A stretch of DNA of 64,000 nt. It comes from Phragmites australis (lineage: Eukaryota; Streptophyta; Magnoliopsida; Poales; Poaceae). The DNA lies in contig NC_084943.1 of NCBI RefSeq assembly GCF_958298935.1, positions 18,717,001-18,781,000 on the forward strand. Direction: 5' to 3'. The notes under the pieces are model-generated. The model did not search any database, was not told the DNA's origin, and worked only from the letters and a program-made list of their open reading frames with translations. The position numbers and the translations under genes are program-made. Of the stretch, positions 36,201-48,718 are shown piece after piece (position 1 is the stretch's first letter; every line of letters starts with the position of its first letter).

Positions 36201-39200
36201 ATATAAGATGCAGGTTATGTACAACCCACAGACCAACCTTCCAAATGGCATGTCACTAGCAGCCCCATGCGTAGCTCCTTGGTTCGGATGTGGAGCAATA
36301 GTTGATGCTAATAATGCCTGGCCATTGGGATTTCTCTGTTCCACAAATAGCAAAGTACAGATTGTTATGCACTTTCATACAAAAATGTGGAAGCCCAATA
36401 GTTTACATTAGCCAATAATTTCATGTTAAGACTTGAGAAGCAAAATTGTTAGAATATTGAACAAGTATTCCTGGATTACTGAACAAAAAACAACAAAAGT
36501 TTGCCTTTTGAGTTCCGGCAAGTTAGGCCCATTGCTTGTTTGTCTTTCATGTTACACATTTTTATGCTAGGTTTTTCATTACCATTTTTCATTTTTTTTT
36601 CCAAAGTACATGTGTGCTAAAAAAAATATATGATTAGAGAATGATCCAGATGATAAAAGATTATGAGCTGAACATCAGCTTCTGTGATTCCCTAACTTCT
36701 TAGAACTTGCTAGTTTAGGCATGATTACAAAAGCCAGAATGAATATCAGAAGATAACCACCTCACAGAAACACTTGAAGACATAATCAGCAGCAACAAAT
36801 TCCTGTGCTATAGAGGTCCGCAAGATTATAGACAAGATGGCATTCAGTGCAGGCTGAACATGCGGCTCTTCTCCAACTTGCTTGTTCACAAGAGTATCAA
36901 GATTTTGAGGATTTCTTAACACCAAATTGCCAATACATCGCAATGCCTAGAAAAAAATTGTGGTCAGTACCGAACAAGATAGCAGCATTTCACAAGAAGT
37001 TAGGAAAAATATAAGAAACGAATAAAACTATTAATGATATATAGGAGTGCATGGTCCTGAGGGACTTACCATACAGCGGAGAGCAACAGGGGCCCACTGA
37101 CTTTCAACACCCAACAATAGAAGATGATCCAGAATATTTTTCTAGTTTTGAGGGACACACATGAAGCTTAGTTCCACATTATAAGGCAGTCACGTAACAA
37201 TATGAAGGGAGAAAGGATACCTGAGCCAATGCAGTTTGATTGGCAATCTTGTTAGCATCTTTACCTGGTTCACTGGATGGGCCCCCCATCAAAAGCAATT
37301 CAACAGTATCTAAAGCACCGAGAAGATTTACTGTCTAAAGAGAGACAGTTTGTAACTTGAGCAAAATGTTGCTAATTCAAACTAGGACAGAACTTAACAT
37401 ATATTCCAAGTAACCTATCAGCGAGAACAGATAGATGAACTAACGAACAGCATACCTTTTGTTGGGTAAAATTGAATGCGCTTCCTCTCCTAATCTTTAG
37501 TATTGATATCAATGGGTCAAAGCCCATTGTCTCTTTCAAAAGCATCTAATTGTCAGCACAAAGTAAAGAAGTAGCGTCAACAAAAAAATCTGACAAATTA
37601 ACACTTCAAAAAGATTCTCGGGAAGAATTATGAACCTGATTGGACGCATTGTGTCGAATTAAATTATTTAGAAGTTCAAGGCAATCCTGCTCCAAGGAAA
37701 GGACATATTAGCACACATAAAAGTTTATACACCTATAGAAACAACTTTTAAATCGGAATTGTGATGAGGGTGGCCATGGACATGGTCTCATCAAAATGGG
37801 TAAAGAAAGTTTTCAGCAAATTCTGGTAAGGAACAGCGAAAACACATATCTTCCAAAATCCAATCATGGTGTTCCTAGATAATCACCTGGACAACAACGC
37901 CTCCATCAGAATATCCCTCCTCTCTAATAATGCTGAATATCTTCTCAAACACACCCTCAAATACAACAATTTTTTGAATTTCCTGGAATAGAGAGCATTG
38001 ATAGTCAACTTATTCATTTATCAAAGGAGTGTTGAGAAATGGATCCATAATGTAACAAAGAAACAGCAAATATAGAAAAGTGTAACCTCTGCATCCCGGG
38101 TCAGATATGTAAGAAGTAACAGTGCTTCATTCCTTATAACCTGCCAGGTATAACCAAAATAGGCAAGCACATGAGAAACAAAATACCAAAAGGAGTGGTG
38201 GTGATATATTATTATGAAAATTAGGGGTCTAAACGATGAATTATCAATAATGCACCCCGGCAGAAAGTAATATATTACTATATTTACAAAAGAACTGCAT
38301 TTTCCAAAAAAAAAACTAATTTATACTGGAGTCTATGATAATTAGGTGAGTAACAGTGTTTTTCAGTATTAGCATAATTTGTGAGTACACATGTATCAGC
38401 TCCTTCAGGAAAGGATAGATAAAGGTCCAGACTAAATTGATTGTATACCATTCATTTAAGAAGTCATTCTAGCTAATAACTATAACTGATCCTTATTTTA
38501 TCTGAGGGCACAAATGATTTTCATACAAATCAGTATACATGTTTCGCAAAAACATCAAACTGTCCTAACTTAGATAGATAAGGACAGACAATAAAAACAT
38601 AAAAAAATGTCATGAATAGCATATGTTCTTGCTCAGAGAAAGTGAGGCAAAAGGCAGGGGGGCCTTAATGTTCAGACCTCACGATCCATAAGCATGTCCA
38701 TTAGAACTGTTATACCACGAGGAATCAATAGAATTGCCTCCTGTAATCTGAAATACCAAAAGAAAAGCAGTTACATGGGATTCAAATGTAGTAATGGCAT
38801 CTCAACAGGACAAAAAGACTTACTGGGCACCTTTTCAGTGAGTTTGTAAGTAGAGCTGTTAAAAGCTGGATCGTGTAGTATCTCACATAAAAGTCTTCCT
38901 CAGACTTCAAACCAAACAGAAGGACAGATAAATCAGGACACATGAAAGAGGTGAGGCCACTTACATGCTTTAAAGGCAAAGAATGTGCACTCACCAGTAA
39001 GCTCAAAAGAAGGGCGATATTTTCTGTTTCTCGAGAAAGCAGATCGGAATTGACCGATGCAGGTTGAACCTCAGTTTTTGGCCCTTGTGATGTCTCAATA
39101 GGAGTCAATGCGCTCACAAAAGTCTCCAGGGCACCTCTCACAAGCTCCACATCCTCACGGTCTTCTTTCAAAACATTGAGGAGTATAGGAAAACCTATTT

Positions 39201-39874
39201 CGCAAAATAGCAAGAAATGCATCATGGGCCACTCTCGCTAGATCAGCTGGAGAACAAATATCATGGTGCCGAGAGAAACAAGGTACCCATTGCACCGAAC
39301 GACATCTGTGCCGAGCGGCTCTCCGCCACAAGCGACTGCAGCTCGGTCATGGCAGACCTCCGGTCGTCGGGTATCGTGCCATTGCATATCCGGTCGAGAT
39401 ATCTCTCGACGTAGCTGCAGCATGCGACACAATGAGAGGATTACTTGCCATAACCGGTGTACGCCAACCTATTGCTAGTTTTCGTTGCTAATTAACAAGA
39501 GACATATTACAGCAGGAGTGAAGTAAAAAACACGCCAATTTGCAACCAAACCTACCTATCTTCCTTGGACTCGGACATCTCGTTGCCGAAAACGAATTTC
39601 CCCATTCCCTGCGAAGAAAGGCAAGCGAACACACATCAAATCGGCCCGATGAACTTCTCGCATCGCCACACCACACCCACTTCCACTGAGGTAAAGCATT
39701 CCGCGCCGAAATCCAAAAGCCGATGCCCTAGAGTCACCAGTAGCAATTCGTCCCAGGGGCCGCCGCAGCGGGGGCGGGGCTCGGTTCAGGACGCGCGCGC
39801 GCGCGAGGGCTCACCTGCATGATGTTGCCGGCGCTCCCGGCGATGCCGCGGAAGTTGATGGACCGGGAGTCCAT
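33206..39874 (-). CDS. GC6: p115/Uso1-type Golgi vesicle tether (golgin candidate 6 / MAG4 homologue)
   Basis: This gene encodes the plant homologue of the ER-Golgi tethering factor p115/Uso1 (Arabidopsis golgin candidate 6, MAIGO4), which captures COPII vesicles at the cis-Golgi. Eighteen coding exons join in frame to 921 codons plus stop, close to the Arabidopsis protein: 39815-39874, 39556-39608, 39287-39414, 38995-39194, 38831-38904, 38678-38747, 38087-38140, 37887-37982, 37636-37686, 37456-37545, 37221-37334, 37070-37141, 36761-36946, 36238-36335, 35849-35897, 35672-35737, 34472-35230 and 33206-33751. All junctions are GT-AG. An armadillo-type Uso1 head spans roughly residues 30-650; landmarks are DREDVELVRGALETFVSALTP, EEDFYVRYYTIQLLTALL and GVESQWAPVALRCM. 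A coiled coil spans about 745-890 (AVKLESDLKSLSDAYNSLEQ), and the tail is acidic, ending DDDDEE. Start ATG at 39874 opens MDSRSINF. No disabling change was seen. The upstream region is duplicated ahead of the tryptophanyl-tRNA synthetase gene. Confidence 0.95.
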
Positions 39875-40384
39875 GGATCGCACCGCCGCTGCGGCGCCGT
39901 GCAGGGGGGTTGGGAGAGCGGCGGCGAGGGAAGGAACGGACGAGCCCTTCCGGGGGCGGATCGCCTGCGGCCCGGAAGGAGCTCGACGGTAGAGAGCGGG
40001 GAGGGGTCGCCGCGTCGGCGGAGGAGATCGGAGGGGGGGTGGGGTTGGATGCGGCGGAGGCGAGTCGGGGGCTGGCAGGGTGGAGTCGATGTCGACGGTG
40101 GGGATTGACGTTTGGTTGCTTAGCGAGATTACGTGGCGTCCCTGGGTTCCGCTCCGGTCTTCTTTACTTGAATTGCTTTCTTCAAAATTGCTACCAAACA
40201 AAATCATAGGCAATTCACGCAGATACAGAATAAATAAATAAAATAATAGTAACCACATCAAGGAAAATAGTCCCCTTGTATATCTTGAAACTTGAATGAA
40301 TTAGCTGATTCTATTTAACTTAAATTGCTTGACAGACCTATAAAATATCAACTACTCCTTGCAAATGACTTTTCGACCGTCTAT

Positions 40385-40600
40385 ACAGGCCTAAAACTCA
40401 ACACCTCGCGTCCCAACCCTACCGTTAACCAAAGCTCGCCCACATGGAAATCGCATTGTAAACCGTGCCATCACAGTCTCCCTTCCTCGCAACCCGTCGA
40501 CGATGACGGCAAAAGGCTCGGAGGCGCATGGGCTAGGCTTTGCACCGCACCTCGGGCACGTGATAGCCCCTCCCATCCACCTCCAGGCGTCCATGGTAAG
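40385..40600 (+). pseudogene. Dead copy of NDUFAF4-like first exon and leader (copy A)
   Basis: The stretch matches the leader and first exon of the gene starting at 44817: CTCGCCCACRYGG, CCTCGCAACCC, GGAGGCGCATGGGC and GGGCACGTGA occur in the same order and spacing. The equivalent ATG (40528) is followed by GGC then TAG, a stop at codon 3, so it cannot encode the protein. No later exons follow. Confidence 0.75.
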
Positions 40601-41339
40601 TTGTTGGTTGTGTTGAACGGTGGATGGGATGGCTAAAGTCAAGTCAGTAAAATGATACCAATCCTAAAAGGGTATGTCTCTATCTAAGGTGGCTTGTATT
40701 TTTATTCTTTCCCAGACATATTTTTTATTCATTAGATTTAAATCCAACCATCTGAATCAACTCTTTAATTTTTAACCCTACCTCCCTTTCACCCCTCTCT
40801 CTCTCATGTTTCTTCCCATCGCTCCCACTTCACAATGCTGCCTCCCAACACCGCCCGATTCATAACCCTTGCGGATGCTGGAGACGACGATGTCGCGCCA
40901 ATCCTAGTCCAATGCCACCATCCACGTACCGCTTTGGACGCCACCACGTACCTTCTTCTTTAACATCGGGGCTCCCCTGCCCCGCCTTCCTATTCTGTCT
41001 CTGGTGGCTCTTGCCGCTAGCTAACCCATCGAAGATTAGGCGCCCCTGCCTTGACCTAACATGACCCATCGCTGGTACTCCACCACCATGGCCAGCGGTG
41101 CCCTTTCCACCTCGCCATCCCACCCGCTACTTGCCACCACCGCTAGGCCAGTCTACCTCCCGACCATCCCTCTAAACCTTCTAAACCCCAAATCCCTTAA
41201 CACTAACCCTAAATTGGCATGAAATCTAGTTCAAATTTAGGTGACTTAGAGTTTTGAAATCCAATTAAAAACTGATTTTAGAATAGGGTTGTCTATACAA
41301 TAGGTAGATAAAAAGTTTTACATTTTTAATCACTTCTTT

Positions 41340-42100
41340 AAATGTCTTATCAGTATAGACTAGACCTATTTAAATCTCAGGTCAGGCCAGGCTGGATTCC
41401 ATGTCGGGCTTTGACACACCTGACCAAATATCTTCAAGCTCGAGCCCACTCGAAGGCCGAAGCAAAAGTAGCACATATCAAGCCCACGCCCCCCTAATGG
41501 AAAAACCCGAAGCTTGAGGCCCGACCCGAAAGCTTGAGCATTAACAGTATTACTAAATAAAGAAAAATGTAGTATGACAACTGTATGATTGCGCACGTCC
41601 GATCTAGGTCCCGCTAGAGGAAAATTGTGGGTGAGGACCTTTGTGCGTGCGTCCTGACGAGGGATCCATGCGTGTGCGCTGGTGCGAGATCCCTACAGAG
41701 AGAGGTGGCCCCCAGCTCGGATGCCCGTAGGGAGCTCCCTTCCACTGGACTCTTTAGCCGACTGCAAGTGGCAAGAGAGGGCAAGAGGCAAGCAACATGA
41801 ACTCCTCCTGTGCAGCAGAGTGGTGTGGGATATTTATGGCTAGATAGTAGAAGGCTAGAAGAGAAAGCTTTTATGTGGCTGTCATTTTAATCTTAATGGG
41901 CAGGATCACCGTATTTTAGTGATGTCTCTTATTAATATAGTGCGGACCTGATCGGGCTACCCGACTATTGAATTTGTAAGCCTGAGCCAAGCAAAAAAAT
42001 CACTCTGTGCTAAGATTTGAGGCTCAAGCTCGACCCAATACAAACCCGACCTAGTTTTTCCGAGCCAGGTTGTCGGGCCAGCCTACTATAATCAGGTCTA
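41340..42100. other. Segment rich in GCCCGA/TCGGGC words, probable decayed DNA transposon
   Basis: Repeated short words such as AGCCCGA, GACCCGA and GGTCAGGCCAGGC, with complements near both ends, resemble widespread plant non-autonomous hAT-like elements with nucleotide-biased termini. A similar stretch occurs at 50790-51170. No target duplication was identified. Confidence 0.35.
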
Positions 42101-42794
42101 GTCAAGGGCAAAGTCAGGCGAGCGGATGACCGGGGTCTTCTCTTTTACAAGACAGGATCATGCACAGCTAGAATGGTGATTTAGGCTTGATTTCACCAAA
42201 AATTATCGGGATCAGCTAACCCGACAAACACCCCTGGCGTCGCCAGATTTGACATGATTATTATGATGTTCTTAATTTTTGTTAATCGTGATATCGATGT
42301 ACCATGTCTGTTTGTCGAAATGTACCATGTCTGTTTGTCCAGTGATCGACAGGTCCAAGCAAGTTTAAAGGACTTGTTTAAAACCCAAGCAGCCAATCTT
42401 GGGTCTAAATCGGATCTTAAATGTGAAACGAAATTTCTCCTTCTATTCACTCGAATAAAATAGTCAGTTTATGACAAAAGCAAACGGAGACACCACTCAT
42501 ATGCTCGGGATTCAAACATAAAATGCACATGCTATAATTGCAGGGAAAAAAACTAAAAACTCGACTACATCTCGTTGCTTCTTGTTGTTCTTGTGACGCT
42601 GGTCATTTAAAATCGGGAAATTTGATTATAGGTATCAAAGTTGATCCATCTGTAATAATATATTTAAAATTAATAATTTTTTAATCAGATGTCTTACGAA
42701 GACCAGCTTGTAATAAAGTTTATCCTTCAACTCTCTTATCTAATATGAAATTTTATTACAAACTAGCCATATGAGATATACACTATCAACTTCG

Positions 42795-43560
42795 AACATT
42801 ATCAAGAGTAAATTTGCAAAACTACATATATTTTGATAAAATTATCTCAAAACTATAGATATAAGCAATAGTTTCACAAAACTAAGATTTAGTGACAATT
42901 TTATCGCAAAACTACAAATACTTTGTTAAAATTATCGCAAAACTACAAATACTTTGTTAAAATTATCGCAAAACTACAAATACTTTGTTAAAATTATCGC
43001 AAAACTACAAATACTTTGTTAAAATTATCGCAAAACTACATATTTAAACAATAATTTCATAAAATTACAGATCTAGCGCCGATTTTACCGTAAAACTATA
43101 TATTCTAGAGGAGATGTTTTGAGCTCTGTAACCATGACGGTCGGGCCCATTCGTCAAGTGAATAGATCTGCGATATAATCTATAGTTTTACGATAAAATT
43201 AACGCTAAATGTGTAGTTTTATGAAACTATTGCTTAAATATGTAATTTTACGATTTGCGATAATTTTGTCAAAGTATCTGTAGTTTTATGAGTTCTCGGA
43301 TAGTTCGTTTCATAAGCTGATAGCTGCTGTTAGACTGTAAGCGGGTTCGGTCATCATGGTAACAGGGTTGTGAACAACTCATATAGAATTTGTAGTTTTG
43401 CGATAAAAATCGACGCTAAATTTGTAGTTTTCTAAAAGTATTATTTAAATATGTAGTTTTGCGATAAAATTTGCACTAAATCTATAGTTTGCGATATTTT
43501 TATCAAAGTATATGTAGTCTTGCAAAATTTACTCTATTATCAAAGGTTGATAAACTTTAT
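42795..43560. repeat. Foldback element with imperfect inverted arms
   Basis: The left arm (GAGTAAATTTGCAAAACTAC at about 42810, then repeated TATCGCAAAACTAC words) is the inverse of the right arm (repeated GTAGTTTTRCGATAA words, ending GCAAAATTTACTC at about 43535). The centre is near 43140-43180 (GACGGTCGGGCCC). The arms are built of 30-40-bp degenerate repeats. A shorter version lies in copy B (about 63340-64000). Confidence 0.75.
42901..43024 (+). repeat. 31-bp tandem repeat, 4 copies
   Basis: A unit starting TTATCGCAAAACTACAAATA repeats four times without change, followed by a partial fifth. The matching place in copy B (about 63438-63490) holds a single unit, so the array expanded, or contracted in B, after the segment was duplicated. 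Confidence 0.95.
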
Positions 43561-43610
43561 GACATATAATAAATTTTCTATTAAAATATGCACATTAAAC
43601 AAAAACCAAT

Positions 43611-44600
43611 GGTCAGCTTGAGTAATCACTACGAGAAAAGAAACATACTATAAGTTACTAAAACTCTAAAAGACTAATAGGAAAAAGAATAACATTATGA
43701 GAAAACAATTTGTTAACAGGGAAAAGGTAAAGGTGAGATGAAGAAAGGGATGGATAAGTATGAAATATATGAAGTAAGAAAGATGATAATATCACTTATT
43801 AGCAGCCTTGATTTGAGTTAGGATTTGATTACCTGAACGACGACGATCTTAGACAATTCTAGAGTATATTATATTTTTTAATCTATATTTCTATAAAATA
43901 CATAAGGTATTATAGATTAAGTCGATTTCTACCGTCCATTCAAATTGATTAAACGGTCACCATATAAAATTAGATTTCGTTCCTCTATCTAAAAATATAT
44001 TTAATCTCCTATTATTTGTATTCCACACATTCTAAAAATACACTCAATATCTTATTTTTTTGACTTTCATGCCTAGACGTCCAATATTTGCTTTTCACAC
44101 ATTCTAAAAATATATTTAATATATTATTATTTGTTTTCCATACAAATCTAATATTTACCTTCCACGCATCCTAAAAATAATTCAATATCTTATTATTCGC
44201 TTTTTATACTAAACGTTAAATATTTATTTTTCATACATTCACTATCGGGTTTCTCTAGAGGGTACGTCGTCTCTCACACTTCGCTTGCACTGTTGTCTGC
44301 CATGGATATTATCTCTATCACATTATCTGTACACTAAAGTACTATACGAGAATTATCTTCATTTTCACAAATCAGTCACTATCTTGATCCTCGTCACAAT
44401 ATTGCTGCGGACAGCTAACTATAGACGATAAGGTTCACTTTATCCTTTGTACAACTACTCGTAATTCTACTCCCTTCCAAAGTTATATGATTATATTATA
44501 AATTTTATGTATATAAATTTTTTTTAATATGCTATATATGGATTAACCTTAGATTGAAACGCGTCTGAAGTTGCTAGGATTTTCACTAATTTTTCAACCC
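43611..44600. other. AT-rich intergenic DNA, no gene seen
   Basis: Several short words (ACATTCTAAAAATA, ATATTATTATTTG) recur loosely at about 43980-44240, but no clean repeat, element end or coding sequence is apparent. Confidence 0.5.
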
Positions 44601-44816
44601 TAGATTTTGATGTATTGATACGATCAATGAAACCATCAAGGAATCAACCATTAAGCATTAACCACGCAAATGACATTCGGCTCACCTACACCGCTATTAG
44701 GCGGGCCCAAAACCCAACACGTCGCGCCAAACCCCGCCGACCAGGCTCGCCCACGCGGCAGCCGCCTCGCGAACCGCCCTCCCTCGCAACCCACCGGCGG
44801 CGACGCGCGGAGGCGC

Positions 44817-47800
44817 ATGGGCCAAGCACTACGCGATGCCTCGGGGCACGTGAGGCCCCCTCCGCCCGCGCCCTCGCCTCCGGCACGGCCGCCTCCGCCT
44901 CGGACGCCGCCAGCCACAGCTGGCGGCGCGCCGCAGGACTGGATTGGCGAGCTCTCCAGTGACGGTGAGGCCGGGTTCCGCTTTTCTTGGTGCTCCCCGG
45001 TTAGTTTTGATGCTTCGATTTTGCTGCTGGTGATTGGGTCCTGCGTTTTCTTAGGTCCTCGAGTCCTCACGGTGTAGATTAGTTTCAGGCGAAATGCTGG
45101 TGGCAGGTTTGAGGACATGGAATGGGGTGCTTTGGTTTGCTGCTCGAAATCTCGAATTGAACTGGGGTCGGTTGGGACTTAGAAGCTAGTTCTTGATGAG
45201 TTGATACTTGTTCTCGACCCTTCTGTCTTGTTAGGATCCTGGGGTCATGGTCTTTGATTGAATGTGAGTGAGACCTACGGATGATTAGAGCAAGACATTG
45301 CGGTCTTGCTTCATGGTGTTCTTTTAGTCATGGTGTGTGCCCGGATGTTCTGCGTACTGTTTTGTTGAAGTGTGGCATGTTTAAATAGGTAACTTTATCT
45401 GAAGGGGTGTAGCGGATGTGGATTTGTGCAAATTAGGTGTGTGATCCTTATGGGAAAGCATAGCCTTTTCAATTTTTTTCCTAGATTGTTTACATGGGAT
45501 TAAATAGTCGATGGTTCAATTGCCTTCTTATTCGAAATTTCCAAGCGAAGACTAGGGCGTGGCTCAACGAACCTAGTATGAGAAGGGTTACCTGGACATG
45601 GACATGGGTGTTAGAATCCGACTCGTATTTGGGTGTCCGATTTGGAAAAAAAAAATTAGACACGCGAAATACAGCTCGGAATCCGGCACGGGCTTCGGAA
45701 TCCAACTCGGATACGGGATGTCTGATTCGGAAAAAAAATTTGGACACGGGTGTCCAGATAACACTAATGACCCATTTAACAGTCGTTTCCTACCAGTTGC
45801 AGCTAGTTTGAAAATCGGACTTTTACGGGGACTCATTACAATACACTACTTAACAAGATCGTAAAATGTTTGATAACTTGTTCTGTTGGATGTCACTTGA
45901 AGCAACATGGTTTGTGGTCAGTTCCTTCTTCTTTTTTCAGCTGAGTGCAATGTGGGATGCGGGTAAAATGTTCCATGAGAAAATGGTGCAGCAGTATGTT
46001 CATCACCTTATTGATCACAGAATTTGATACATTGATGCATTTGGTAGCTTTTATTGTTAAGCACTCAGTTTCCAGTCTTCTGGTTTAGAAAACATTGCTT
46101 TGTGTAGAGGATTGCACCACTCTGTGAAGTGGGATCTGGATCAATTTTAGAACATTTGGTCAGCTAGGTTTTACTTCCCACAATGCACAAAAGCATTTAA
46201 AAAATGTTTGATTTGGTAGGATGCAAATCCTACATATAACATTCTAATTCGGAAAATGTGATCTCTTCTCCGAAACAACACATTGCTCCGTTAAGGGCGG
46301 TGCAGCCCTCTGTGAACTGGGGCGTAGATGTGTTTTAAAACCTTGGACACAATTAGGGCTTACTTCTAAATTCTTGTACTTAAAGCCATACAAATGTGTA
46401 AATAATTTGTTATTTGATTTTCTTGGGTGTGAATCCTATATACCAAAATTCTACTTATAGAAAACCTGATTTGGACCAGTATTATGATAGTAGGAATTAG
46501 ACACCTCATGATGTTCAATTGTTCATGGCTATGACCACTGATGGCAAAGTAGCTAGCAGTCAATAACTTATGGTGTTGTATCCCCTTCTTACATTACATG
46601 GCATCTAGTTTCTTTGTGTGGTGATGCTTTGAAGAAAAAAAAATTAAGGTTTTTTTATGTTATATTAGTTTCCTATAAAAGTGTGTTTCTTCAGGTAGTA
46701 TAATAAAAGAGAGCCACAAGGAGCTGTATGAATTTCACTTTATATTTTTTAAGGTAAAAAGTCAATTGGATTTCACAGTATCAACAAGATTTGTTAGGGT
46801 GATTGGGTATTTTTGAACTTTATGCCTCCTTTGGATAAGACTTCTTTTGACAGCCTGCCAAAATTGTACCATATGGTTTAAAAGGAAATTCCTTGTTTAT
46901 CTAGAACCTGAGTTTGTGTGCACGATTTCACTTTCCTGTTAACTGCAGTAGGATGCAGAATGCAGATTGTTGCAGCTATGTTTTTAATTTATGGCTCTGT
47001 AATCTTTCAAGTGAAATGCAGATGTTCCAGCACCAACAAAAAATGCTCATGTTGTACTTGAGGAACGTGATCCAAGCTATGATGAGATGCTTAAGCATAT
47101 GGTTGGGAGAATCACTACTAAGCCTGGAGGAAAACCAGAAATGGGTGAAGTAAGTCTCTTATTCCAAAACGTTCTCCCATGCTAAAATAATGCACTCCTT
47201 CAGATGCTTATGCCATTGTAATAAAATGAGGTAGGAAGAAATGCTTTCAATCAATCAATCATTATAACCATCTAAATCAGAAATCTATGTCTTTTCCTTT
47301 AAAATGTTGATTTTGTAAACACATGCTCATCTTGGCAATCATTCTATCTGAAAAAAATGTTATTGCCATCATATTACCTTAGCCTATTTGAATTCAACAA
47401 TACCATGCTCCTATGAAATAAACTAGTATCCTTAGTTCTCCACTTACACAAAATACCCCCTTTTTTTTAAAGGACTACACGAAATACCCATTGCAAGGGA
47501 AGCTTCCTAACACGGGTTGCTACCCATTGCAAGGGAAACTTCCTAACACTGGTTGCTATGTTACAGGCTTCCGTTGTACAGCGGTATGACAGGCCGCTCC
47601 CAAAGGTCAGAACATCAAAACCTGAACCTGGACAAAGTGGGAGCAGGCAGCTACCTGCAGGAGCCCTGAATGTTGGCCATATTCAGGAGATCATTCAATT
47701 GTACCAAGGAAAGTCAGGTAGCCACCATGGCCCGATGAGCGTGGATGACATCGCCTCGAACTTTAGAGTTGAAGCCTCTGTTGTCCAAAGCATCGTCCAG

Positions 47801-47851
47801 TTCGTCTCGTTGCCCCAGGACGAAAACGTCAAAGAGAAAGACGAACACTGA
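44817..47851 (+). CDS. NDUFAF4-like mitochondrial complex I assembly factor
   Basis: Three exons (44817-44964, 47022-47149, 47567-47851) join through GT-AG introns into a 186-residue protein. The C-terminal half follows the NDUFAF4 pattern: a short DEMLKHMVGRI helix, a PLPKVR link, then LPAGALNVGHIQEIIQLYQG, MSVDDIASNFRVE and VVQSIVQFVSLP, which align by eye with the human protein's SIVEALTLLNNH, AEKIMQEYQLE and VNSLLKYFVTFEV. In animals NDUFAF4 works with NDUFAF3 in building the Q-module of complex I; the same role in plants is inferred. The N-terminus MGQALRDASG fits an N-myristoylation signal, as human NDUFAF4 also begins with MG. Residues about 17-40 are proline-rich. The frame stays open upstream to 44670, so an earlier start is formally possible; I chose 44817 because the MGQ start fits the family. 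AATAAA at about 48034 may serve as polyadenylation signal. Family assignment is moderate, gene structure strong. Confidence 0.8.
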
Positions 47852-48718
47852 GAGTCCGAGTAATCTTGCAGACTAACACTAAAACATGTCCATGTTTCCA
47901 AGTTCGCTGCGTGGTGAAATACGGGAACAGCAAGTTTCGTAGTCTTTTTAGTTTTTTTTTTCCTCGTTGCCGTTGCTGTTGATGCTGAGATGAGATGATG
48001 ATAGAAATTGGAAATACACATGTTTTCTTGCATAATAAAGATGGCAGGCTGCGTTTTGCCCGACGGCCTTGTCACGCTTATGATGGAGATGCTTGAGCTT
48101 GTGAACATCATGAACTATGTAATGGAGAACAGGATCAAAAATCTAAACCATACAAATGTGATGATTGCTTACTGTTACTTTTAGCTTTCTATGCTGCTAT
48201 GTTAGCAGCTCAAATGATTATACTCATAAAGCATGGCAACTCTAGAACATCCTTGGGACCTGTTTCTGAAGGTGATGGTTAAGATCCAAATCCTAGGGTT
48301 TGTATAAATCCGAACCGCGTCTTAAAATTTCCTAAAGCTTTTCTTTCTTCCAAAGACGCCCTTAGGCTCTTGTGCCATTGCGGCATTCGGTTTAATCATT
48401 AGTTTTCTCCCGCGAGGATAATCGATCAACAACATGCGACACTAGTTCTAACAATGTAGAGCCATTCGATGATTGGTTGTTTAAGTTTGCCACGCTAAAA
48501 GTTACGTGCAAAAAACATACATTTTGAGCCTTGTTAAAAGTTGCTTCACCATCTTCAAGCCATTTTGTACATAACATTTTCCTGACAACCACTGTGACAA
48601 GCAAAATCTGCGCCAAGCTGAAGAGGCGCCCAGCTTCATTTTGAGATGCGAACTTGTGGAACTTTTAAGCAACAAGGCGATATATATAGAGAGAGAGTCT
48701 ACTAACTAAATGCTCGTG
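47852..48718. other. 3' UTR and intergenic DNA
   Basis: The first 200 bp are probably the 3' UTR of the NDUFAF4-like gene. The remainder has no coding or repeat structure I can define. Confidence 0.5.

Larger units (their letters stand above)
39928..43555. repeat. Duplicated segment, copy A (upstream of the tether gene)
   Basis: From GGAAGGAACGGACGAGCCC at 39928 onward this matches 60477-64000 in the same orientation, with small indels and a few percent to roughly ten percent mismatches by eye. The match begins 54 bp upstream of the tether start codon, so it covers the likely 5' UTR and promoter. It also includes a dead NDUFAF4-like exon 1, a proline/CT-rich low-complexity stretch, a segment rich in GCCCGA/TCGGGC words, and an inverted-repeat element. 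The right limit of the match is not visible because copy B runs off the window. Confidence 0.93.

Noticed and set aside
39734..40261. 175-residue open frame on the minus strand over the tether first exon
   Set aside because: It contains the true first exon but runs through intron 1 and the 5' leader; the spliced 20-codon exon joins the next exon in frame.
40325..40636. 103-residue open frame with a similar frame in copy B (60849-61169)
   Set aside because: The similarity comes from DNA duplication; the frame runs through the dead NDUFAF4-like exon in a different phase and shows no domain or codon conservation.
42901..43024. Regular 31-bp repeats considered as a CRISPR-like array
   Set aside because: Units are directly tandem with no spacers, in a plant nuclear genome; it is a minisatellite.
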